A stretch of 9,422 bases of DNA, from contig JASHQP010000334.1 in NCBI GenBank assembly GCA_030039095.1, positions 1 through 9,422 of the forward strand, written 5' to 3'. The translations under genes were made by a program, and so were the position numbers. Under the pieces are notes generated by a model that was given only the letters and a program-made list of their open reading frames with translations, searched no databases and was not told the DNA's origin. Positions within the stretch are counted from its first letter, which is position 1; every line of letters starts with the position of its first letter. The stretch is from Streptosporangiaceae bacterium. GTDB lineage: Bacteria > Actinomycetota > Actinomycetes > Streptosporangiales > Streptosporangiaceae. Shown one piece after another: positions 1 to 6,687 of the stretch.

Positions 1-700
1 CGGATTCCGGGCCAGGCAGCGGGTCCGGAGCGGGCAGCGGCTCCGGCGCACCGGGGAACTGCGCCCGCCAGTACGACGCGATCCACTGGACCTGAGCAGC
101 GGGAAGCTCATGCACCTCGCCCAGCTGCCGCAGCGTCAGGTACACCTCACACGCGCCTTCGACGACCGAGGCCGTGTGGAAGGCGTGCTCGAGGTCCACG
201 CCGTAGGCCAGCAAGCCGTGGTAGCGCAGGAAGGTCGCCCCGCGGTCACGCAGCGCTGGCTCGGTGTAGTCGGCCATCTGCGCGGTCTCGGGTTGCGAGT
301 AGGGGGAGGTGTAAACCGCCCCGCCGGTCGCCTCGCACAGCCCGGTCAGGATCGGCGGCAATGTCCACCCCAGGTTGGCCATTGTCATCACGGCCTTCCC
401 GTGGGTGTGCACGATGGAGCCTATCTCCGGCCGGCGCTTGCAGATGAGCGTATGCATCAGCACCTCGGAGGTCGGATTTGTCCGGCCGTCCACCTGCTGG
501 CCGTCGGTGTCGACGATGGGAATGTCCTCGGGCTCGAGGAAGTCGTATTGCGTAGACGCGGGCGTGACGGCAAGGAGCTTCGGGTCGCCGGGGATGCGCA
601 TGCTGATGTTGCCGGCCGTCGAGTACACCAGGCGTTCGGCCTGGAGCTTGCGCGCGAAGGTGACCACCTTCTGGCGAGCTGCATACCAGCTGTCTTTCAT
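1..700 (-). CDS. class II aldolase/adducin family protein (3' end outside window)
   Basis: The frame starts at ATG 700-698 behind AGAAGGAG (706-713) and stays open to the left edge, giving at least 233 residues. The fold is that of zinc-dependent L-fuculose-1-phosphate/L-ribulose-5-phosphate aldolases. Visible landmarks are the GNIS phosphate-loop motif (30-33), TSE with the candidate catalytic Glu79, the metal-ligand pair in HTHG (His98, His100), and RYHG (His161) as third ligand. All key residues are present, so it should be active. Family members cleave sugar phosphates, dehydrate methylthioribulose-1-phosphate or decarboxylate oxo-acid phosphates, and the sequence does not choose among these. 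It lies 49 bp after the 73-aa gene on the same strand and is probably the fourth gene of that operon. After about residue 200 comes a Pro-rich tail with a six-residue repeat (PEPLPA, PDPLPG), unusual for the family. Family assignment is secure; substrate is unknown. Confidence 0.9.
   Translation of the reverse strand, partial: MKDSWYAARQKVVTFARKLQAERLVYSTAGNISMRIPGDPKLLAVTPASTQYDFLEPEDIPIVDTDGQQVDGRTNPTSEVLMHTLICKRRPEIGSIVHTHGKAVMTMANLGWTLPPILTGLCEATGGAVYTSPYSQPETAQMADYTEPALRDRGATFLRYHGLLAYGVDLEHAFHTASVVEGACEVYLTLRQLGEVHELPAAQVQWIASYWRAQFPGAPEPLPAPDPLPGPES
15..46. repeat. short direct repeat encoding the Pro-rich tail of the aldolase
   Basis: GGCAGCGGGTCCGG (15-28) and GGCAGCGGCTCCGG (33-46) match at 13 of 14 bases with an 18-bp period. 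On the minus strand they encode PDPLPG and PEPLPA, a six-residue repeat in the aldolase C-terminus. Confidence 0.6.
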
Positions 701-749
701 CGGGACTCCTTCTGTGGTCAACCTCGGGATGGGGTGTTGGGCCTGGTGG

Positions 750-971
750 TCACCTGCAGCGGCGGAGCCTGATGGACAGGGCGGCGAAGAGGACGGCGGC
801 GGCGATCGCCGGCCCTTTTGCCAGGCGGAGCAGTGACGGAAGGTCGGCGGGTTCAATGACGACATGCGCGGGCCATGCCCCCATCACGCCCTGGACCTCG
901 ATGCACCCGCGGCGCATGCGCAAGGCGGTCGGCTCGAAGGGAAGCTCGCCGATCGGTGAACTGACCTTCAT
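750..971 (-). CDS. 73-aa single-span membrane peptide, probable small subunit of the flavoprotein dehydrogenase
   Basis: ATG 971-969 overlaps the stop of the preceding oxidoreductase gene as ATGA, with a strong GGAGGAA ribosome site (976-982) inside the end of that gene. That placement decides the start and implies translational coupling. The product has a soluble N-terminal part (residues 1-45) and one hydrophobic stretch at about 53-67 (GPAIAAAVLFAALSI), followed by a basic end RLRRCR that would stay cytoplasmic. Only two cysteines (23 and 72) are present, so it is neither a Fer2 domain nor the Cys-rich DUF1667 partner found with some comparable flavoprotein pairs. I do not recognise the family. 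Inference: it is a third subunit that anchors the two flavoproteins to the membrane or hands electrons to quinone, the position GlpC fills in GlpABC but far smaller. The function is unproven. Confidence 0.75.
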   Translation of the reverse strand: MKVSSPIGELPFEPTALRMRRGCIEVQGVMGAWPAHVVIEPADLPSLLRLAKGPAIAAAVLFAALSIRLRRCR

Positions 972-1762
972 CGTGTTCCTCCGTTTGCCGCGATCCATCT
1001 GCGGGCTGTTCTTCGGCCCATTTCGCTGTGCGCAGCGACCGAGGCTGGGTCGGCCGGCTGGACGAAGGCAACGCCGGGGCTGTCGTCGAGCAAGGCGCCT
1101 GCCACATTGCGGTTGGGCTTGGGGGCGGCGGCGAGGACGACCCCGTCGCATGGGATGTCCGCCCAGTGCTGTCGTGCGCGGACGCGCACCGCGCTGACAC
1201 GGTCGCGCCCGACGATGGTGATGTGCCCGGCCCGCGTCGTCACCTCATCTGCCCACGGCGGCGGTTCGCAGCCCTTCGTGATCGCAATGATGGTGGTGCC
1301 TGCTCCGCGCGCCTGCTGGGCGACCGCACTGGCCCACGGGCCGTCCCCTATGATCGCCACGCGATCCCAGAGCCTTTGCTGCGCCGCCAGCAGGTGATGG
1401 GCAACGGTGGCCGGCAAGATGCCAGCCGGCCGATCGCCGGTGATGAACAGGTCCGCGGCGGTGGCCGGCCGAAGCCCGCCGGCGTAGAACAGCCGTTCCC
1501 CGGGGAGCCACTCGATCCAGCCGGGGCCGGCCACGAGCAGTCGGCCCGGCTCCCAGCGCAGTGCCGTGACCCCCAGGAGGAGCCGGACGCCCTGACGGCA
1601 GGCGTCCTCCACCAGCGCGGTAACCTGCGGCGCGGACCAGCCAGCCTCACCGCCCGGGACCGGGATCCGGTCAATCAGCTGGACCGGGTGGACGGCGGCC
1701 AGCTCAGTGGCACAGCCGAGCCCGGTGGGCCCGGCGCCGACCACGAGGTAAGGCGCGGTCAT
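968..1762 (-). CDS. compact FAD/NAD(P)-binding oxidoreductase, beta subunit of the dehydrogenase
   Basis: The start is ATG 1762-1760, which overlaps the stop of the upstream dehydrogenase as ATGA; the 264-aa product begins directly with a dinucleotide fold. The frame is open further upstream to 1978, but that part only shadows the preceding gene. Motifs are GAGPTG (9-14) with acidic Asp31 at the end of beta-2, typical of FAD binding, the GDRPAGILPATVAHHLL segment (109-125) typical of HcnB/LhpE-like partner subunits, and a second nucleotide fold at GDGPWA (139-144). Partners of this kind in hydrogen cyanide synthase, opine oxidase and hydroxyproline dehydrogenase are generally well above 400 aa, so this is a shortened form. 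I see no CxxC redox pair or extra iron-sulfur cysteines. Inferred role: electron transfer within a complex with the neighbouring BFD-containing flavoprotein. The physiological acceptor is unknown. Confidence 0.85.
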   Translation of the reverse strand: MTAPYLVVGAGPTGLGCATELAAVHPVQLIDRIPVPGGEAGWSAPQVTALVEDACRQGVRLLLGVTALRWEPGRLLVAGPGWIEWLPGERLFYAGGLRPATAADLFITGDRPAGILPATVAHHLLAAQQRLWDRVAIIGDGPWASAVAQQARGAGTTIIAITKGCEPPPWADEVTTRAGHITIVGRDRVSAVRVRARQHWADIPCDGVVLAAAPKPNRNVAGALLDDSPGVAFVQPADPASVAAHSEMGRRTARRWIAANGGTR

Positions 1763-3171
1763 GATCCGACCGTCCCGCGTGCCGTCTGCCGTACCGATGC
1801 CGGCCCGGTACCAGTCTTCATGGCGGTCAGGAACGACAGGCCGGCCAGGCACAGGGAGCCCTGGCAGCGGCCATACGCGGCGCCGGTCCGCTTCCGCACG
1901 CCGTCCATCGACGTGGCGGCTAGCGGACCGGTCAGCGCCGCGTTGATCTCGGCCGCCGTGACCTGCTCGCAGGCGCACACCACCTGGCCGTACTGGGGAT
2001 CTCCGTCGGTGAGAGCGACCGGGTCCGAACTGGTTCTGAGCCGGGGCACCGGCGGCAGCGCATCGAGCGCTCCATGGCGGTCGCCAGCGTCCAGGCCCGC
2101 CGCGTTCAGCATTTCCAGTGCAAGGTCGGCTGCGGCCGGGGAGATGCTGACGCCGGCCGACCGGTCGGTGACGTGTACGAGATGAGGCTGTTTCGCATCG
2201 ATTCGCAGCCGGTGGGACTCATCCCCGGCGGGGCGGTTAGCTGCGAAGGTCTTGATGACGTAGGCGTCCGCGACCGCCGGGACCAGACGCCGCGCCTTCT
2301 CCAAGATCCCGCCCAGCGTCTCGGCGTCGGTGGCCCGATCGTCTCGGTCCTCGATGTCGAGCGCGGTGGGCCCGAGCAGCACCGATCCGTGCGTGGTGGG
2401 GACGACGTTGCTGCCCTTCGTGAGCGGCGTGTGCGTGGAGAATACGATCTTCGTCAGCTTCTCGCCGAAGGCGCGGTCCAGGACCACGTACTGGCCCTTG
2501 CGCGGCCAGGTGCGCAGCGTCTCGCCCCCGGCCAGGGCACTGACGTGGTCCGCCTCGACGCCCGCGGCATTGACCACGAACCGGGTGCACCACCGGCCGC
2601 GAGAAGTGATCACCGAGTTGAGGTCGCCATCGTGCTCGACGCCAAGGACGCGCTCACCGAGGCGGATGATTGCGCCGTTAGCCGCGGCGAGCCGGGCGAA
2701 CGCGATCGTGAGCCGCATGGGGTCGAGGACGCCCTCGTCGGGCAGCAGAAGCCCAGCCACGATGCTTTCTGCGACCAGTGGCTCTGCATCGCGCACCTGC
2801 CTGGGGGTGAGCAATTCTCCGCGGACACCGCAGGCATGCACCTCCGCGAGGGTCTCCTCGAGCCGCAGTTCCTCGTCCGTGTCCAGCGCGACCATCAGCC
2901 CGCCCAGACGGCGGAAAGGAACGTCCAGCCGCCTGGTCAGCGCCTCCCACCGCGGGTTGCTCGCGTTGATCAGCTGTGTCTCCTGGGTGCCGGGGGCACC
3001 GTAGTACGACACGGCCACCCCCGCATTTCCCTTGCTCGCGCCCTCGGCCAGGTCGGTTTCCGCCTCGACGAGCACGACCCGCGCCGACGTCTGGCTCAAC
3101 CGTGCCGCGACGGCGGTCCCAAGCACGCCGCCGCCGACGATCAGCACGTCGAACTGCGGATCGTGGGCCAC
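1759..3171 (-). CDS. GlpA-like FAD-dependent dehydrogenase with C-terminal BFD-like [2Fe-2S] domain
   Basis: The 470-aa protein starts at GTG 3171-3169 with CAGGAGGG at 3176-3183. Residues 1 to about 370 form a DAO-type flavoprotein: GGGVLG (13-18) for FAD pyrophosphate and Glu36 for the ribose. Residues about 394-450 form a BFD-like iron-sulfur domain with Cys399-x-Cys401 and Cys436-x4-Cys441; the segment RKRTGAAYGRCQGSLC closely resembles the equivalent part of GlpA. The family oxidises glycerol-3-phosphate, 2-hydroxy acids or amines and passes electrons through the cluster to a partner. It is the first gene of a probable operon with the compact oxidoreductase, the 73-aa peptide and the aldolase. 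G3P dehydrogenase is the easy label, but the amino-acid-type permease and the aldolase next door make that substrate doubtful, so I give no gene symbol. Confidence 0.9.
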   Translation of the reverse strand: MAHDPQFDVLIVGGGVLGTAVAARLSQTSARVVLVEAETDLAEGASKGNAGVAVSYYGAPGTQETQLINASNPRWEALTRRLDVPFRRLGGLMVALDTDEELRLEETLAEVHACGVRGELLTPRQVRDAEPLVAESIVAGLLLPDEGVLDPMRLTIAFARLAAANGAIIRLGERVLGVEHDGDLNSVITSRGRWCTRFVVNAAGVEADHVSALAGGETLRTWPRKGQYVVLDRAFGEKLTKIVFSTHTPLTKGSNVVPTTHGSVLLGPTALDIEDRDDRATDAETLGGILEKARRLVPAVADAYVIKTFAANRPAGDESHRLRIDAKQPHLVHVTDRSAGVSISPAAADLALEMLNAAGLDAGDRHGALDALPPVPRLRTSSDPVALTDGDPQYGQVVCACEQVTAAEINAALTGPLAATSMDGVRKRTGAAYGRCQGSLCLAGLSFLTAMKTGTGPASVRQTARGTVGS

Positions 3172-3226
3172 GCTACCCTCCTGCTCTCCGTGCTCGGTCC
3201 CCGAGTCACGGCGCGCTTGCAGTCAC

Positions 3227-3256
3227 ACCGTACGCACAGACAGTCCTAATGTTCAA
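3227..3256 (-). promoter_or_regulatory. candidate promoter of the dehydrogenase-aldolase operon
   Basis: On the minus strand TTGAAC (3256-3251) is followed after 18 bp by TACGGT (3232-3227), a fit to the housekeeping TTGACN / TANNNT pattern of actinobacteria. Transcription would begin near 3220, leaving a leader of about 50 nt before the GTG start. The -35 box lies inside the AAGAA/TTCAA repeats, so a bound repressor could block it. Confidence 0.4.
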
Positions 3257-3314
3257 GAAGTCGCTAAGAACTGATTATTCAAACATCTAAAAAGATCTTA
3301 TCTGCAACAAAGTA

Positions 3315-3343
3315 TTGACGAGCGAACGCGGAAGGTGTTCACT
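3315..3343 (+). promoter_or_regulatory. candidate promoter of the permease gene
   Basis: TTGACG (3315-3320) is a near-perfect -35 box. The best -10 at 17 bp is TTCACT (3338-3343), which is weak. A leader of roughly 70 nt would precede the permease start. The -35 call is better supported than the -10. Confidence 0.3.
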
Positions 3344-3423
3344 ACCGATACGCCGTCGGTGTGCACCTGCGCCGGAGCCAGCACGCACTCACCGCCGGCG
3401 GCAGCCCGGAAGGAGCCCGTGCG

Positions 3424-4968
3424 ATGGCGGCAACGCAGGAGTCCCGTGATGATCATGATCTCGCGAGATTCGGCTACAAGCAGGAGCTAGTGCGGACTCT
3501 CGGGTCCTTCTCGACCTTCGCGATCGGCTTCGCCTTCATCTCGATCCTGACCGGCATGTTCGAGCTGTTCGCGTTCGCGTACGGCAGCGGCGGTCCTGCA
3601 TCCTGGTGGGCATGGCTGCTCGCGGTGGCCGGACAGCTGCTATTCGCCCTGGCCTTCGCTGAACTGGCCGTTCACTATCCGCTGGCGGGTTCGGTCTATA
3701 ACTGGGCCAAGAACGTCGCCCGCCGCGGCACGGCCTGGATGGCGGGCGTGGCGCTCACCCTCGCCCTCGTCGTCTCGACCGCGGCCGTGGCGCTGGCCTG
3801 GCAGTTCGTGCTGCCGAGCATCTCGAGCGTGTTCTGGATCTACGGAAACGGGCAGGGGCCGTACGACGCGGCGACGAACGGCGTCATCCTCGGCACGATC
3901 ATGATCGCCGGGACCACCATCGTCTCGCTGCTCGGCACCAAGGTGATCAAGATCGTCAACAACATCGGCGTCACCGTCGAACTGATCGCGGTGGTGCTGA
4001 TGGTCGTCCTCTTCCTGTTCCACACCAAACGCGGCCCCGGCGTCGTGATGCAGACCAACGGCACCGGCTCCGCCTATCACATTGGGTACCTCGGGGCGTT
4101 GCTCGTGTCGCTGCTGCTCGGTCTGTACATCATGTGGGGATTCGACACCGCAGGGTCCGTCGGTGAGGAAACCATCAACCCGCGCAAGACCAACCCCCCG
4201 GCCATCATCCGAGCCCTTCTCGCGTCTGGCCTCGGCGGGGCGCTGCTGCTCATCACCGCGTTCATGGCAGTCGGCAACCTGAAGGCACCGCAGCTGTCGG
4301 TGGTTGGCCTGACCTACGTCGTGAAGAGTGCTCTCGGGACATTCCTGGGGGACACCCTGCTCGTATGCGCCGCCGTGGCGATCTTCGTCTGCTGCCTGGC
4401 GAACCAGACCGGCGCGGTACGGATGATCTTCGCGATGGCTAGGGACAACGGGTTCCCCGGCTCGCACAAGCTCTCCCGGATCTCTGAGCGCGACAAGGCG
4501 CCCGTGGTGCCGGTGATCAGCGTCGCGGTGATCGCGATCCTCATCCTGCTGGTCAACATCCGGCAGCCGCAGGTGGTCGTCGTGGTGACCAGCGACACCG
4601 TCATCCTCGCGCTGATCGCATACGTCCTGGTCGTCGGGCCATTCGCGCTGCTGCGCATGCGCGGGAAGTGGACCCAGCCAGAGAAGGGCTACTTCAGTCT
4701 GGGCCGGGCAGGACTCGCGGTGAGCATCGCCGCGCTCGTCTGGGGCGTCGCGATGATCATCAACATCGCCTGGCCGCGCCGCAGCATCTACAACCCGGTC
4801 GCTCCGTTCCACTGGTGGCTGCAGTGGGGCGGCATCTTGTTCCCCGCTATCTGCCTGGCGATCGCGTTCGGTGTTTACTGGTTCGTCCAGCGCCACAAGA
4901 TCGGCATCCTCGAGGAGCACGCAGCCGATACTCCGCCGGCCGGCGCCGAGATAGTCGGCGCGGAGTGA
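3424..4968 (+). CDS. APC-superfamily amino acid/choline-type permease
   Basis: ATG 3424 is preceded by GGAAGGAG (3408-3415) at 8-bp spacing; starting upstream at 3361 would add 21 unlikely residues before this site. The 514-aa product is an integral membrane protein with about 12 hydrophobic spans. Landmarks are the first span after LVRTLGSFSTFAIGFAFIS, the loop FDTAGSVGEETINPRKTNPP (from residue 240), and GAVRMIFAMARDNGFP (330-345). These match the amino acid/choline transporter (ACT) branch of APC carriers, which import amino acids, GABA, choline or related amines by ion-coupled transport. It is divergent from the dehydrogenase operon and 145 bp upstream of the DeoR gene on its own strand. 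Inferred role: importer of the substrate of this locus. The substrate is not readable from the sequence. Confidence 0.9.
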   Translation: MAATQESRDDHDLARFGYKQELVRTLGSFSTFAIGFAFISILTGMFELFAFAYGSGGPASWWAWLLAVAGQLLFALAFAELAVHYPLAGSVYNWAKNVARRGTAWMAGVALTLALVVSTAAVALAWQFVLPSISSVFWIYGNGQGPYDAATNGVILGTIMIAGTTIVSLLGTKVIKIVNNIGVTVELIAVVLMVVLFLFHTKRGPGVVMQTNGTGSAYHIGYLGALLVSLLLGLYIMWGFDTAGSVGEETINPRKTNPPAIIRALLASGLGGALLLITAFMAVGNLKAPQLSVVGLTYVVKSALGTFLGDTLLVCAAVAIFVCCLANQTGAVRMIFAMARDNGFPGSHKLSRISERDKAPVVPVISVAVIAILILLVNIRQPQVVVVVTSDTVILALIAYVLVVGPFALLRMRGKWTQPEKGYFSLGRAGLAVSIAALVWGVAMIINIAWPRRSIYNPVAPFHWWLQWGGILFPAICLAIAFGVYWFVQRHKIGILEEHAADTPPAGAEIVGAE

Positions 4969-5113
4969 CCGCTGCAGGGCCACATCCCCGAAGCCGAAGC
5001 CGAGCCGCATGGGATACTGACGGCCAGGAGTTTCGCTGTTCCTGAACCACCTGACCGGTCTGCTAGCGCAAGCAAGCTCCGCGCGACGGTCTCGCGAGGA
5101 TTTGAGGGTACCG

Positions 5114-5932
5114 ATGTCGGAGGCCCGGCAGCTGCCGGCACTGGAGTCTGGCCGCGCCCGCCGCGGACGGACCCGCGCGCGTCACGCCCTCATACTCGAG
5201 CGCCTCGAGGAACGCGATTTCGTCAGCGTCAAAGAGCTGTCCCGGCAATCGGGCCTTACCGAGATGTCGGTTCGCCGCGACCTCATGGCGCTGGAAGCTG
5301 ACGGCCTGATCACCCGCGTCCGCGGAGGCGCGACCCGTCGCCAGGTCGGAGAGCCATCGCGCCACTACGCGGCGAGCGCGCAGCGCAACTCCGCCGCCAA
5401 GGCACGGATCGCGCGAGCCGCGGTCGGGCTGATCCCTGCCGATGCCATCACGTTCTTCTACTCCGGTTCAACCGTGGCCAAGACAGCGGCGTCGCTGAGC
5501 GAGGGCCTCCGCTCGTCGCTGACGATCGTCACGAACTCCGTGCCGATCATCAATGAGGTGAGCACCTGGGACGACCCCCACCTCGTGGTGATCGGCGGAA
5601 CGTACCTGCCTGCCTACATGTGCTTCGTCGGCCCGCAATCCGTCGAGGCACTCCAGGAGCTCAGCGCCGACGTCGCCGTCGTGGGATGTGACGGGCTCAG
5701 CGCCGACGGCGGTCTGACTACCCCGCACCAGCTCGTAGCGGAGATCGGCACGACACTCGTGAACCGGGCCCGCCACACGATCGTCGTCGCGGACTCGGCC
5801 AAAGTCGGCCGCCGCGGCTTCACTCCCATCGCTCCCGTCGAGGCCATTGACGTGCTCGTCACCGACCAAGATGCCGACCCGAACGAAGTCGCAAATCTCC
5901 GAGCGCGTGGCGTCGACGTCCGCCTGATCTGA
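5114..5932 (+). CDS. DeoR-family transcriptional regulator
   Basis: ATG 5114 follows GAGGG (5104-5108); an alternative TTG at 5102 is poorly spaced. The 272-aa length is normal for the family. Residues about 26-73 are the DeoR winged helix-turn-helix (ILERLEERDFVSVKELSRQS then TEMSVRRDLMALEADGLITR, ending RGGA). Residues about 95-250 are the DeoRC sensor, with FFYSGSTVAKTAA, TNSVPIINEV, VVIGGTY, DGLSADGGLTT and TIVVADSAKVGR in the usual order. DeoR sensors bind phosphorylated sugars or related intermediates and generally release a repressor from DNA. Its place behind the permease makes it the likely regulator of both transcription units, acting at 3240-3300. A short basic N-terminal extension (RARRGRTRARH) precedes the helix-turn-helix. 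No clear terminator separates it from the permease, so co-transcription is possible. Confidence 0.93.
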   Translation: MSEARQLPALESGRARRGRTRARHALILERLEERDFVSVKELSRQSGLTEMSVRRDLMALEADGLITRVRGGATRRQVGEPSRHYAASAQRNSAAKARIARAAVGLIPADAITFFYSGSTVAKTAASLSEGLRSSLTIVTNSVPIINEVSTWDDPHLVVIGGTYLPAYMCFVGPQSVEALQELSADVAVVGCDGLSADGGLTTPHQLVAEIGTTLVNRARHTIVVADSAKVGRRGFTPIAPVEAIDVLVTDQDADPNEVANLRARGVDVRLI

Positions 5933-5952
5933 TCACCGCCGCGAGCACTGGC

Positions 5953-6133
5953 TCACGGGCCGAGCACGCCGGCGAGGAATTCACGTGCGGCGCTGAACGA
6001 CCGGGCGTCGGCGGCCGGGTCGTAGGCCACGCCGGGAATGCTGCCCGGTGCAGCGTGCTTGTGCGTGAAGCCGTGCACGACGCCGCCGTAGATGATCATC
6101 TGCCAGCTGGCTCCGGCGGTGACGTCCCCGGAT
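5953..6133 (-). pseudogene. C-terminal remnant of a dienelactone hydrolase family protein
   Basis: Reading leftward from about 6133 to a TGA at 5955-5953 gives GDVTAGASWQMIIYGGVVHG, then FTHKHAAPGSIPGVAYDPAA and DARSFSAAREFLAGVLGP. This resembles the last 60 or so residues of dienelactone hydrolases (WQ-x-x-YGG-x-x-H-x-FT ... GVAY-x-x-AAD-x-RS), including the His of the catalytic triad in VVHGFT. No plausible start or upstream two-thirds of the enzyme exists; the next gene on this strand ends at 6154. The fragment is therefore a deletion remnant. The exact upstream break is uncertain by about 20 bp. Confidence 0.7.
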
Positions 6134-6153
6134 AGCCGCCGTGGGCGCCGCCG

Positions 6154-6612
6154 TCAGGATCCTTCGGCCAGGGCTGTGAGCCGGTCGAGCGAGGCCCGAA
6201 GCTTGCCGGCCGTGGTCGCCCGGGCTCGGTCGAAGCGCGACTCGTCGGTCAGGCTGGTCCAGTCATAGGTCTGCGTGACCAGGGTGCCCGATCCGCCGGC
6301 CGGCTCGAGCTCCCACCGCCACAAGTGCCCGGGAGGCTGCCGCCCCGGCTCGGCGGGCGTCCAGGCGATCCGTCGGCCTTCGTCGAACTCGACCACGTGA
6401 TTTTCCCGGACGGCGCCCCCGGTGAGAGTCATCGCGAACACGTCGCCCACCCCGCGTACGCGCTGTCCGGCCGCCGCCTCCGCCAGGTTGTCGTTGCCGT
6501 CCCATCGTGGCTGCTGCGCCGGATCCGCGATCAGCTCGAAGATCTGACCTGGCCCGGCCGCGATCTCGCAGCTCGCGCTGACCACGCGCGGCACCTCATG
6601 CTGAGTTGTCAT
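6154..6612 (-). CDS. SRPBCC (START-like/polyketide cyclase superfamily) protein
   Basis: The 152-aa product from ATG 6612-6610 begins MTTQHEVPRVVSASCEI, the normal first strand of the fold; an ATG at 6639 would add nine residues without a better ribosome site. GGAT with 7-8 bp spacing before 6612 is weak. The helix-grip pattern is clear: AGPGQIFELIADPAQQPRWD at about 19-38, then strands at GVGDVFAMTL, NHVVEFDEGRRIAWTP and HLWRWELEP, and a long C-terminal helix (ARATTAGKLRASLDRLTALA). Such proteins bind hydrophobic ligands in a central cavity; most actinobacterial members have no known substrate. It directly abuts the hydrolase remnant on the same strand. Family confidence is high; function unknown. 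Confidence 0.85.
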   Translation of the reverse strand: MTTQHEVPRVVSASCEIAAGPGQIFELIADPAQQPRWDGNDNLAEAAAGQRVRGVGDVFAMTLTGGAVRENHVVEFDEGRRIAWTPAEPGRQPPGHLWRWELEPAGGSGTLVTQTYDWTSLTDESRFDRARATTAGKLRASLDRLTALAEGS

Positions 6613-6687
6613 GTGTTCATCCAAGCATCCGGACTGCATTGACAGCCGTACGCGTAACCGCGTCGCGTCGCTTCGGCTGCTGCCGGG

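Larger units (their letters stand above)
3172..3423. promoter_or_regulatory. divergent control region with AT-rich core
   Basis: This gap separates the leftward dehydrogenase operon from the rightward permease. Bases 3241-3300 are 68% A+T (41 of 60) within GC-rich surroundings, as expected for a shared promoter/operator. Repeats in the core are AAGAA at 3255-3259 and 3266-3270 (11-bp period, about one helical turn), TTCAA at 3252-3256 and 3278-3282, GTTC/GAAC arms at 3251-3254 and 3268-3271, ATGTT/AACAT arms at 3249-3253 and 3282-3286, and the palindrome AAGATCTT at 3292-3299. Inference: this is where the DeoR-family protein encoded downstream binds. The exact operator cannot be fixed from a single sequence. 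Confidence 0.6.

Noticed and set aside
1763..1978. 72-residue N-terminal extension of the compact oxidoreductase
   Set aside because: Lies within the dehydrogenase BFD-coding region; Arg/Gly-rich, no motif, and the ATGA start at 1762 directly begins the FAD fold.
2074..3249. 391-codon open frame on the plus strand
   Set aside because: Antisense to the GlpA-like gene, no recognisable domain, no ribosome site.
3640..5010. 456-codon open frame on the minus strand
   Set aside because: Fully antisense to the permease; composition (Asp/His/Arg-rich, no hydrophobic core) is typical of a GC-bias shadow.
4969..5113. Possible terminator and separate promoter between permease and DeoR gene
   Set aside because: No hairpin with a T-tract and no convincing -35/-10 pair was found.
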